Below are positions 41,411 through 48,413 of a stretch of 48,413 nt of DNA, in pieces. Each line of letters begins with the position of its first letter. Position 1 is the first letter of the stretch. Source of the stretch: Pseudomonadales bacterium (GTDB taxonomy: Bacteria; Pseudomonadota; Gammaproteobacteria; Pseudomonadales; Azotimanducaceae); NCBI GenBank assembly GCA_016763855.1, contig JAESSY010000106.1, forward strand, positions 1 to 48,413. The letters are read 5' to 3'. The position numbers were made by a program, and so were the translations under genes. The notes under the pieces were generated by a model. That model made no database searches, was not told the origin of the DNA, and saw only the letters and a list, made by a program, of their open reading frames with translations.

Positions 41411-42178
41411 TTAAAGATCGGTTTTATGAAGCGCTTGGTATATTGATTTTCTTGCCTGATCTGCAAGATTTCCTACCTCGATGATATCCATACCTGCTGT
41501 TGGAATAGGATCACAGTACTCCAATTTAATTTTCCCCGGCATTAAATCGATTGTGTTCGAAGGTAGAATATTGGCGGTTCCGTGCAAGGCAACGGGTAAA
41601 ATCGGTAAGCCAAGTTCTACTGCAAATCTAAATGCACCTTTCTTGAATTTCCTGAGTTCTCCAGGGTTTGAGCGTGTGCCTTCCGGGAAGAAAATGACAC
41701 TCATACCGCCGTGAATTTTCTCCCTGGCATCATTAATAGTTTGCACAGCAGACTTTGTATCGCTTCGATCAATGATAATGTGCCCCATTGCGGCGGCGGC
41801 ATGACCAAAAACAGGTATGGCACGCAATTCCTTTTTCATCACCCATTTAACATCGCTATCTAGAAAGCCATATAGGGCATAAATGTCAGTCAGGCTCTGA
41901 TGATTGGCGACAATAATGTAGGATTGATCTGGGTTAATTCTTTCTTTGCCTACAACTTCAACTTTAATCATGGCTGCTGCTGTATTTATTCGCGCCCAAG
42001 CCTTTGCGATAACCCTTGAGCTGAAATTACCTGCACCTAGAAAGGATAGTATGACAATGGGAATTGTTAGAAGAACAGTGGTGAGAGCAAGGAAAGGTGC
42101 AACAAATATCCATTTGTAAATAGTAAAGGGTCGTCTCACAAACTGCGGGGTCTGATTATCCTGGACGTAGCTGGACAT
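41411..42178 (-). CDS. plsC: 1-acyl-sn-glycerol-3-phosphate acyltransferase (PlsC family)
   Basis: The 255-residue protein has an N-terminal membrane segment and the acyltransferase blocks: block I NHQSLTDIYAL (HX4D), then KKELRAIPVFGHAAAAMGHIIIDR, and block III FFPEGTRSNPGELRKFKKGAF. LPILPVALHGT follows as block IV. It esterifies lysophosphatidic acid to phosphatidic acid at the inner membrane. Cells often have several PlsC-like genes, so this may not be the essential one. Confidence 0.92.
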   Translation of the reverse strand: MSSYVQDNQTPQFVRRPFTIYKWIFVAPFLALTTVLLTIPIVILSFLGAGNFSSRVIAKAWARINTAAAMIKVEVVGKERINPDQSYIIVANHQSLTDIYALYGFLDSDVKWVMKKELRAIPVFGHAAAAMGHIIIDRSDTKSAVQTINDAREKIHGGMSVIFFPEGTRSNPGELRKFKKGAFRFAVELGLPILPVALHGTANILPSNTIDLMPGKIKLEYCDPIPTAGMDIIEVGNLADQARKSIYQALHKTDL

Positions 42179-42230
42179 TGTTCACTAATTTCCCATATTG
42201 AAGAAGCGCAACCCTCGCACTTTCTTGAAT

Positions 42231-43076
42231 TTAAATTGGTTTATCTCCTGCAACGGTAGTCCGAAGCATTTCTCTGCGATATCCCTGATAGTCTGAAGTC
42301 GCACAGTGTTGAGTGCAGCGATTATCCCACATTGTGAGGGTTCCTGCCTGCCAAGGAACACGGCAAGTAAAAGAGGGGTTTATAATGAGGTCGTTAAGAT
42401 AATTAAGTATCGGCGCGCTCTCGGCCGCACTCATATTTTCAAATCTAATGGTATAGACGGGGTTAACCCAGAGTGCTTTTCTGCCTGTTTCAGGGTGGGT
42501 TCTGATAACTGGATGGGACATTAATGCAGGTTCAGCGCTGTCATTATTAATTTTCATGTTTTCCATATGATTCTTCATTGTTGAGTCAGGACCATAGGAT
42601 CTCACTGCACTATGCACTGCGGTCATGCCTTCTAACAAATCCTTCATCCCGTTTGATAAAGCGTCATAGGCAAGGTAGAGATTGGCATATAGCGTATCGC
42701 CACCTTGAGGGGGAACGTCCACGGCATATAACAGTGTTTTACTTGGGGGAAGGATTTGAAAGGTAAAATCCGTGTGCCATCCAGCACCAAAAGTAAGTGC
42801 TGACTTTTCGTTAGCCTCTTTAATAATGGGGACTACATCTGGATAGTCTTCGAGGCCCGTTAGATAAGGCGTTTCACCAACGCCGCCTAAGTCTTGGGTA
42901 AGTTTTAGCATCTTCGGTGCATTCAGGCTTTGATTCGGCAGGGTGAGGACGAGGTATTTTAGAAAAGCGTCGTTCAGTTTAGCGGCAGTTTCCTCATTAA
43001 GCGTTTCGCTAAGATCTAAGCCTTCGACACGGGCACCGAGTGCGCCCGCAATGGGTGTGACAGAAAGTTGGCTCAC
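42231..43076 (-). CDS. TauD/TfdA-family Fe(II)/2-oxoglutarate dioxygenase
   Basis: The 281-residue protein has TPIAGALGARVEGLDLSETL at the N-terminus. The metal ligands are in GAGWHTDFTFQILPP (HxD) and NRCTQHCATSDYQGYRREMLRTTV (distal His plus the 2-oxoglutarate Arg). It hydroxylates a substrate using 2-oxoglutarate and O2. Taurine is one family substrate, but no taurine transporter is adjacent, so the substrate is open. Two copies of a 16-base direct repeat lie 50-85 bases upstream. Confidence 0.92.
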   Translation of the reverse strand: MSQLSVTPIAGALGARVEGLDLSETLNEETAAKLNDAFLKYLVLTLPNQSLNAPKMLKLTQDLGGVGETPYLTGLEDYPDVVPIIKEANEKSALTFGAGWHTDFTFQILPPSKTLLYAVDVPPQGGDTLYANLYLAYDALSNGMKDLLEGMTAVHSAVRSYGPDSTMKNHMENMKINNDSAEPALMSHPVIRTHPETGRKALWVNPVYTIRFENMSAAESAPILNYLNDLIINPSFTCRVPWQAGTLTMWDNRCTQHCATSDYQGYRREMLRTTVAGDKPI

Positions 43077-43125
43077 AATACATCCTTATAAAACCGAGTT
43101 CCTCTGACCATAACAGTTTTGCAAT

Positions 43126-43161
43126 TTGAGGACATCCAGAAAAAATTGAGGACATCCAGAA
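43126..43161. repeat. 16-base direct repeat between the dioxygenase and MarR-GNAT genes
   Basis: TTGAGGACATCCAGAA occurs at 43126-43141 and again at 43146-43161. The 20-base period is about two helical turns, so both copies face the same side of the DNA. It suits an activator or repressor site. Confidence 0.65.
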
Positions 43162-43239
43162 CAATAGATTATGGAAGTAGAAAAGTTTACAAATTTAGGG
43201 ATTTATAAATGACTGGATTGAATATATAATAAGTAGGTA

Positions 43240-43249
43240 ATTACGTAAT
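43240..43249. promoter_or_regulatory. Short palindrome upstream of the MarR-GNAT gene
   Basis: ATTACGTAAT is a perfect 10-base palindrome 17 bases before the ATG at 43267. A second one, ATTTATAAAT, lies at 43201-43210. Either could be a MarR autoregulation site. Confidence 0.4.
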
Positions 43250-43266
43250 ATAAGACGAAATATCAT

Positions 43267-44223
43267 ATGGACTTATTACAAAATATAGGCGCTTTGGGAT
43301 TGGGGAGTCGACTTAAAAGACTTTCAGATCAACTCATGCAGGATGGTATTCGGATATATCGACAGAGTGGCCTCGATTTCGCGCCTAAATGGTTCCCTGT
43401 CTACTATTTTCTGAGTGAAGTTGGGCCGAGTTCAGTGACAGAAGTTGCCCGTGGATTGGGTATTACACATCCCTCAGTAAATCAGGTTGCGACGGAGATG
43501 ATAAAAGCTGGTTTGGTTGCTGCCTACAAAGATACTAAAGACAGAAGAAAAAGAGTTCTGGCATTAAGCAGTCTTGGAAAACAGAAAAGACCTGAGCTTG
43601 AAATAATCTGGCGAGATGTCAAAGGCGCGCTTCAAGAATTGTTGGATGAAACTCAAGTAGATTTTTTGGGTTATATAGAGACGCTCGAGAGAGCGCTAGA
43701 TGAAAATTCGTTTTTGGATCGCTACCAGTATCGAGCAATACCGAATGAAAATACTGATTTTGAAATTATCACCTATTTGCCTGAATTCGCCGCAAATTTT
43801 AAATCTATTAACATGGCTTGGATTCTGGAAGATTTTGAGCTGGAAGACATTGATAGACAAGTACTCGATCATCCAGATACTTACGTTATCGATCCTGGTG
43901 GGCAAATTCTATTTGCCAAAGATAAAAAAAGCGATGAAATCTACGGTACCTGCGCTTTGATCCATCGAGGCGAGGGTAAAGTAGAACTCGCTAAAATGGG
44001 CGTGACTAAATCCACAAGAAGAAAGGGTGTTGGAAAAGCCCTAGCCCATATGGCCGTCGCTCATGCTAGGAACATGGGGTTCAGCTTGCTTTATCTCGAA
44101 ACCAATTCTCGATTGGCATCCGCGATTGGTTTGTATCGAAAAGTTGGATTCAAGCGCAAGGCCTCACCTAAAAAATCTGATTATGCTCGCTCAGATGTTT
44201 ATATGGAAATAGCGTTATCTTAG
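43267..44223 (+). CDS. MarR-GNAT fusion protein (HTH regulator plus N-acetyltransferase)
   Basis: The 318-residue protein combines a MarR winged helix (residues about 25-140: LSEVGPSSVTEVARGLGITHPSVNQVATEMIKAGLVAAYKDTKDRRKRVLALSSLGK) with a GNAT domain (about 165-318). The latter has VELAKMGVTKSTRRKGVGKALAHMAVAHARNMGFSLLYLETN and SAIGLYRKVGFKR, covering the acetyl-CoA loop R-x-x-G-x-G. Such fusions are known in bacteria. The acetyl acceptor is generally unidentified. It converges with the histidine kinase gene with a four-base overlap. Confidence 0.92.
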   Translation: MDLLQNIGALGLGSRLKRLSDQLMQDGIRIYRQSGLDFAPKWFPVYYFLSEVGPSSVTEVARGLGITHPSVNQVATEMIKAGLVAAYKDTKDRRKRVLALSSLGKQKRPELEIIWRDVKGALQELLDETQVDFLGYIETLERALDENSFLDRYQYRAIPNENTDFEIITYLPEFAANFKSINMAWILEDFELEDIDRQVLDHPDTYVIDPGGQILFAKDKKSDEIYGTCALIHRGEGKVELAKMGVTKSTRRKGVGKALAHMAVAHARNMGFSLLYLETNSRLASAIGLYRKVGFKRKASPKKSDYARSDVYMEIALS

Positions 44224-46307
44224 CTAAGAACCTTGTTGAGCTTTTTGATCATGTCGAATTTTTGGAATGGTTTTTGTAAAAGGTCGATTTCTTCTACCCC
44301 TTGATCACGAATTTCCTTGTTAGAGTATCCTGACATAAATAGCACTTTGATATCAGGCAACTCCTTCGTCACCAGTTTGGCAATCTCGGGCCCGTTGGTT
44401 CCTCCTGGTAAAACGACATCACAAAGCAACAATACGAAGTTTGGGTGTTTTGAAGCTGCGCGCAGTGCTTCTTCTGCATTGCGACTAGTAATGACGCGGA
44501 GGCCAACTGATTCTAATAATTTTCTCGTCAAGGTTGTAACATCACTGTCATCTTCTACCAAAAGAACCTTTCCGGTAAAACCTTTCGAGCAACTCTCAAA
44601 GTTTAAGTCATGGCCTTGTGTGCTAGCTGCTGATTCTGGTAGATAGAGTTTAATGGTGGTACCTATCCCTTCTTCACTTGAAACGGTAATGTGTCCATCT
44701 GACTGTCTGATAAAACCATAAACCATTGATAAGCCAAGCCCCGATCCTTCGCCTACGTCTCTAGTTGTAAAAAAAGGTTCGAATATTCTATTCAATATTG
44801 CTTGAGACATACCGTGACCGGTATCGCTCAAGGTTATCAAGACGTACTTTCCTGCTTTTACAACCTCTCGGTCTGCGTTGATGGTTTCATTCAAATAGCT
44901 ATTCTCTGTTGAGATGTGCAGAACACCATTTTTACCCATAGCGTGCCGAGCATTGATGGTTAGATTAAGAATAGAATTTTCTAGCTGACCGATATCCACT
45001 TTGCACTTCATGAGATCATTGTTAGCAGTAGCATTGATTGAAATTGATTCTCCTAGCATCCTCCTTAACATCGCCAACATGTTTTTGATGATGGTATTCA
45101 CATCGACACTCTTTGGATCCAAATATTGTTTTCGTGAAAATGCTAGCAGTCTTTGGGTTAATTCTGATCCTCTTTTTGCGGCTCGCGTGATGGCGTTCAA
45201 TGAATCTCTATCGTCTTTATCTGTGGGGATGGGGAGGAGTTCCGCATTACCAAGAATGACGTGAAGTAAGTTGTTGAAATCGTGAGAAAGACCACCGGTC
45301 AGTTCACCAACAGCCTCCATCTTTTGTGCGTGTCGTAATCGATCTTCATTTTGAATAGTTTTTGTAATATCTTGAATGACCCCGACTACTCTAATGACAT
45401 CACCCTTGGCATTTTTTAGCACGCCAATTACATTTCGCATATGCCGAAGTTGGCCGTCTGGGCGAATCACTCTAAATTGCCAAGCGCTATTTTCAGTCCC
45501 TTCATTGTAAGCTGCGCCGAGCGCACGTTTACACTCTTCACGATCTGACTCATGAAACAAGGACCACCTGCTCTTAGTCGAATACTCTTCCAACAACTTT
45601 GGGGTATTAAGGCCGAATATTTCATTCATGCCTGTTGACCAGATTGTTTTTCGGTCTTCGGGATGGGCATACCAGTATCCAAAGTCCGTAATTTTTTGCG
45701 CGCGGTCTAGGATCATTTTAGCTTCTTCTATTTCTCTATTGGCTACTAGAATCTCTGTCTGATCAATGATTTGTATTAATGCGAGGTCTTTTTCTGGTTC
45801 TAACGGGCCTGCCTTGATGAGTAGATGACGGGTGTGTCCATTTTCCTGGTAGCTTGCGCTGATTTCTTGAAATTGGTTTTTATGAAGCACTTCTAGAAAT
45901 TGCTGATAGGAAATTCCTTCTAAAAGGGTGTCACCCCAACGTTCCCAAACATTTAATCCCGTAATTGAAGCCGGCGTATAGCTTTGTTCATTAAAATTGT
46001 CATTAGCCGCCAAAACAATTTCTTTTTCGACAATGTAGCAAGGATGGTCAAAGCTATTGATCAGCTGTTGGTAGTGAAGCAAGGTTCTGGATTTTTGTGC
46101 TGTCTCTCTCGTGCGCAGAATTTTAAACAAAAGGTAGCAGGCTACTAAAAGCAATAGTCCAAGCATAGTCATGTAGAAGGGGTTCAGATTCACAGGGTTA
46201 ACGTTTAGTATTCGATCCAAGTAAACAAAATTATTAACCGAAGCGGATATCATGCGCAAGTAGACAGTACATAAAATATGCCACATCAAGAAAGATACTC
46301 GTTTCAT
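44220..46307 (-). CDS. Membrane hybrid histidine kinase (PAS, HisKA, HATPase, receiver)
   Basis: The 695-residue protein has a membrane segment near residues 40-63, then one or two PAS-like domains (about 80-195 and 200-320; FGYWYAHPEDRKTIWSTGMNEIFG, WQFRVIRPDGQLRHMRNVIGVLKN). The phospho-acceptor His is in LTGGLSHDFNNLLHVILG. The ATPase boxes are NLTINARHAM, DTGHGMS and EGSGLGLSMVYGFIRQ. A C-terminal receiver follows (VLLVEDDSDVTTL, phospho-Asp in LLLCDVVLPGG, FMSGYS). No separate response regulator lies beside it. The cue and output are unknown. Confidence 0.94.
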   Translation of the reverse strand: MKRVSFLMWHILCTVYLRMISASVNNFVYLDRILNVNPVNLNPFYMTMLGLLLLVACYLLFKILRTRETAQKSRTLLHYQQLINSFDHPCYIVEKEIVLAANDNFNEQSYTPASITGLNVWERWGDTLLEGISYQQFLEVLHKNQFQEISASYQENGHTRHLLIKAGPLEPEKDLALIQIIDQTEILVANREIEEAKMILDRAQKITDFGYWYAHPEDRKTIWSTGMNEIFGLNTPKLLEEYSTKSRWSLFHESDREECKRALGAAYNEGTENSAWQFRVIRPDGQLRHMRNVIGVLKNAKGDVIRVVGVIQDITKTIQNEDRLRHAQKMEAVGELTGGLSHDFNNLLHVILGNAELLPIPTDKDDRDSLNAITRAAKRGSELTQRLLAFSRKQYLDPKSVDVNTIIKNMLAMLRRMLGESISINATANNDLMKCKVDIGQLENSILNLTINARHAMGKNGVLHISTENSYLNETINADREVVKAGKYVLITLSDTGHGMSQAILNRIFEPFFTTRDVGEGSGLGLSMVYGFIRQSDGHITVSSEEGIGTTIKLYLPESAASTQGHDLNFESCSKGFTGKVLLVEDDSDVTTLTRKLLESVGLRVITSRNAEEALRAASKHPNFVLLLCDVVLPGGTNGPEIAKLVTKELPDIKVLFMSGYSNKEIRDQGVEEIDLLQKPFQKFDMIKKLNKVLS

Positions 46308-46577
46308 ATTCTAAATGATTACAATGGAAAAGTTTTATATTCCAAAAGTAACTATGCTATTACTTTAACTATCAGCAATTGACTAATTCATTCATGGTGA
46401 TCACTTCATGCAAATATCGATTTGTTTTCCTTGCCATATCAAAGGCGCTGACTCATGCCATTTAAGGAAGTTTGGATCTTTAGTAAACACCATTCAAGCA
46501 AATGCTTGATCCACGTCACTGCTGCTTAAACCAGAGATTGTTAGTCTATGTTTGGACTAATGACATAAGTGGATGCA
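46308..46577. other. Intergenic region between kinase and acyl-CoA dehydrogenase
   Basis: This stretch of 270 bases holds the divergent promoters of the two genes. A GTGATCAC palindrome lies near 46398-46406. I see no gene. Confidence 0.5.
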
Positions 46578-47771
46578 ATGGAATTCGGAATATCAGACGA
46601 AGGTAAGATCATTGAAGATCAGGTTGTTCGGTTTCTCAACAACAAAATTATACCAGCTGAAAAACAAGTCGCTGAAGAAGCGCAGAACACGGAGAATGGC
46701 CAAGATACTCCATTGATGCTCGAATTGCGTAAAGAAGCGAAAGCATTGGGCTTATGGAATCTCTACTTGCCGGATAAAGAATGGGGCGCAGGGGTTTCAA
46801 ATCATGACTATGCTGTTCTCTGTGAGCACATGGGTCGTAGTCAATTGGCCCCTAGAGTATTCAACTGTCATGCTCCAGACACGGGTAATGCTGAAATCAT
46901 CACTGAGTTTGGCTCCGATAGTCAAAAAGAAGAGTTTTTGGTCCCCCTACTCAATGGAGAGATACGCTCTTGTTTCTCAATGACCGAACCTGACACCTCA
47001 GGTGCAGACCCCACGGGACTTAGAACGACAGCTGTACGTGATGGTGATGAGTGGGTTATCAGTGGCCACAAGTGGTTTACCAGTGGTGCAGTTGGAGCAA
47101 AGTTTGCGATCGTTATGGTCGTAACCAATCCGAAGGGCAACCCCCATGAAAGAGCGTCGATGATATTAGTGCCTACGGATGCGCCAGGTTTTGATTTAAT
47201 TCGTTCGGTTTCCGTAATGGGACATAGTGGAGGCGGCGGGCATTGTGAAATTCAGTACAACGATTGTCGTGTCCCAGTAGCAAACCTGTTGGGTCCTGAA
47301 CATGGTGGATTCTTAATCGCACAAGCACGTTTAGGACCTGGGCGGATTCATCATTGTATGAGAGCAATAGGTATGGCAGAACGTGCTTTTGAGATTATGT
47401 GCCGACACGCCAATATACGAGAAACTCGCGGCCGAAAATTAGGAGATATGCAGTTTGTTCAAGAATGGATTGCAACATCAAGAATGGAAATTGATCAGGC
47501 TCGATTGCTCACGCAATATGCAGCCTGGAAAATGGATAAAGAAGGTAAGCAGAACGCGCGCCAAGAACTGTCCATGACAAAAGTGGTGGTACCGAACATG
47601 ATGATGGATGTGCTGGATCGCGTTATTCAATGTCTGGGTGCGCTCGGTGTATCAGATGACACGCCAGTCGCCAGTATGTGGCGCAATGGTCGCGCATTGC
47701 GCATAGCAGACGGACCTGATGAGGTGCATAAAATGGTTATTGCGAAGAGGGAGCTAAAACGATTTGCGTAG
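46578..47771 (+). CDS. Acyl-CoA dehydrogenase family protein
   Basis: The 397-residue flavoprotein of the ACAD family has CFSMTEPDTSGADPTGLRTTAVRDGDEWVISGHKWFTSGA and VSVMGHSGGGGHCEIQYNDCRVPVANLLGPEHGGFLIAQARLGPGRIHHCMRAIG. The C-terminus has VIQCLGALGVSDDTPVASMWRNGRALRIADGPDEVHKMVIAKREL. It introduces the 2,3 double bond into an acyl-CoA with FAD. This subtype resembles the ACAD10/11-like group. The frame opens at GTG 46569. I prefer ATG 46578 (MEFGISDEGK). A globin gene follows 50 bases later. Confidence 0.93.
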   Translation: MEFGISDEGKIIEDQVVRFLNNKIIPAEKQVAEEAQNTENGQDTPLMLELRKEAKALGLWNLYLPDKEWGAGVSNHDYAVLCEHMGRSQLAPRVFNCHAPDTGNAEIITEFGSDSQKEEFLVPLLNGEIRSCFSMTEPDTSGADPTGLRTTAVRDGDEWVISGHKWFTSGAVGAKFAIVMVVTNPKGNPHERASMILVPTDAPGFDLIRSVSVMGHSGGGGHCEIQYNDCRVPVANLLGPEHGGFLIAQARLGPGRIHHCMRAIGMAERAFEIMCRHANIRETRGRKLGDMQFVQEWIATSRMEIDQARLLTQYAAWKMDKEGKQNARQELSMTKVVVPNMMMDVLDRVIQCLGALGVSDDTPVASMWRNGRALRIADGPDEVHKMVIAKRELKRFA

Positions 47772-47818
47772 CATTTAGGTAGATAGCATTTTGTTGGATA
47801 GCGTGAATCGTTTCGAAG

Positions 47819-48256
47819 ATGATGAACACAGAAGCACTTTTTGAAAAGAGTTACCAACGTGTCATAGGACAGGGTGTGGGTATTACAGAAAGAGGCCAAG
47901 TCTTTTTCGCTCAGTTTTATGAGAACTTTTTTAAGTCCTCTGAGCAAGTCCCGGAAAAATTTGCAAACACAGACATGGAAAAACAAGTTCGCATGCTTCA
48001 AAAAGGCATGTATCAGTTGATTACTTTCTATTTGACGAAATCTGAAAGTGAAAATTTAAGGTCTATTGCCCATACCCATGACGCACATCATTATGGTATT
48101 GAGCCCGCACTCTATGATCTCTGGTTGGCTTCTCTTCTGCAAACCGTAGAGGAATTGGATCCTGAATACTGTCCTGAGTTAAGGCTCGCCTGGGAAATTG
48201 TGATGAGCCCGGGAATTTTATATATGAAGTTTCACTATCAGGCTCAAAACAAGTAG
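47819..48256 (+). CDS. Single-domain globin
   Basis: The 145-residue protein fits a bacterial globin. An early aromatic helix (GQVFFAQFYENFFKSSEQVPEKFANTDMEKQVRMLQKGMYQLITFYL) corresponds to helices B-E. RSIAHTHDAHHYGIEPALYDLWLASLLQTVEELDP holds the likely proximal haem His (the second His of HTHD). LRLAWEIVMSPGILYMKFHY resembles helix H. It should bind haem and O2 or NO. No reductase domain is fused. The gene is close behind the acyl-CoA dehydrogenase gene and may be cotranscribed. Identity rests on pattern, not alignment. Confidence 0.75.
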   Translation: MMNTEALFEKSYQRVIGQGVGITERGQVFFAQFYENFFKSSEQVPEKFANTDMEKQVRMLQKGMYQLITFYLTKSESENLRSIAHTHDAHHYGIEPALYDLWLASLLQTVEELDPEYCPELRLAWEIVMSPGILYMKFHYQAQNK

Positions 48257-48266
48257 ACGGTAAACC

Positions 48267-48413
48267 TTAAAGTACCCAACGAAATGCACGCCGTAATTCG
48301 GCGACACCATTTGATTGATACCAGCGCCCATGAGCCAAAATTATTTTCTCTGGCTTCCAACTTAACATTTTCTTTACAGCTGATTGAAGTTTTGATTTAC
48401 CACCAAAAAAAGA
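48267..48413 (-). CDS. C-terminal end of a DUF4336-like protein (partial)
   Basis: Only the last 48 residues are inside the window. KIILAHGRWYQSNGVAELRRAFRWVL resembles the end of DUF4336 proteins, which have a metallo-beta-lactamase-like fold. The His in LAHG would be a metal ligand by that comparison. The upstream part lies beyond the right edge. It converges with the globin gene. Confidence 0.6.
   Translation of the reverse strand, partial: SFFGGKSKLQSAVKKMLSWKPEKIILAHGRWYQSNGVAELRRAFRWVL

Noticed and set aside
42231-43076. Taurine dioxygenase tauD as a firm name
   Set aside because: No taurine transporter genes are adjacent. The TauE-like permease is 22 kb away and that family has many cargoes.
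1-48413. CRISPR arrays, tRNA or rRNA genes, insertion sequences, toxin-antitoxin or phage-defence genes
   Set aside because: I found no repeat-spacer pattern, no transposase or integrase motifs and no tRNA-like or rRNA-like stretch by eye.

Overview
The window is chromosomal DNA from a gammaproteobacterium of moderate GC content, probably a marine or aquatic relative of the Pseudomonadales/Cellvibrionales. Lineage clues are a FabY-type ketoacyl synthase, the pepA-holC-orf-valS block divergent from lptF-lptG, a holD-rimI pair, slyX, PilU and a DauA-like D-amino-acid dehydrogenase. The assignment rests on remembered protein families and synteny, not on a search. I saw no rRNA or tRNA gene, transposase, phage gene or CRISPR array.

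Layout. 1-8.9 kb: a truncated exported amidohydrolase, a GAF-GGDEF-EAL signalling protein, tesB, holD and rimI, an AlkD-like DNA glycosylase, a 0.5-kb stretch with no convincing gene, prfC, and an exported nucleotide-pyrophosphatase-like phosphodiesterase. 8.9-19.4 kb is rich in acyl-CoA and carbon metabolism: FabY-type synthase, thiolase, a MaoC-like hydratase split by a frameshift, class I fumarase, and a 1633-residue single-chain acyl-CoA carboxylase. 19.4-22.4 kb: a TauE/SafE permease divergent from a LysR regulator, then a PilU-type ATPase with an acidic tail. 22.5-25.5 kb: a GntR DNA-binding domain fused to a PurM-like AIR synthase, divergent from a hisH-hisF pair. 25.5-36.4 kb is mostly housekeeping: slyX, quinone oxidoreductase, cold-shock protein, pepA-holC-orf-valS, lptFG, an RDD protein and a DAHP synthase. 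36.4-48.4 kb: an M81 peptidase, DauA-like oxidoreductase, two hotdog thioesterases, MltB-like transglycosylase, a PlsC acyltransferase, a TauD-like dioxygenase, a MarR-GNAT fusion, a hybrid histidine kinase, acyl-CoA dehydrogenase, a globin, and the C-terminal end of a probable DUF4336-type protein.

How the genes fit together. Both HolC (chi) and HolD (psi) of the DNA polymerase III clamp loader are present, in separate operons. LptF and LptG form the permease of the LPS exporter. FabY, thiolase, MaoC, carboxylase, TesB, hotdog thioesterases, PlsC and acyl-CoA dehydrogenase give the window a strong fatty-acid/acyl-CoA flavour, although they are not one operon.

The most unusual locus is GntR-PurM/HisH-HisF. 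It places the two imidazole-ring-forming chemistries of primary metabolism (FGAM to AIR; PRFAR to IGP plus AICAR) back to back around a dyad-symmetric site. The PurM-like half sits on a DNA-binding domain, so it may be a metabolite-sensing regulator or a regulated enzyme. This is inference from sequence and arrangement only.
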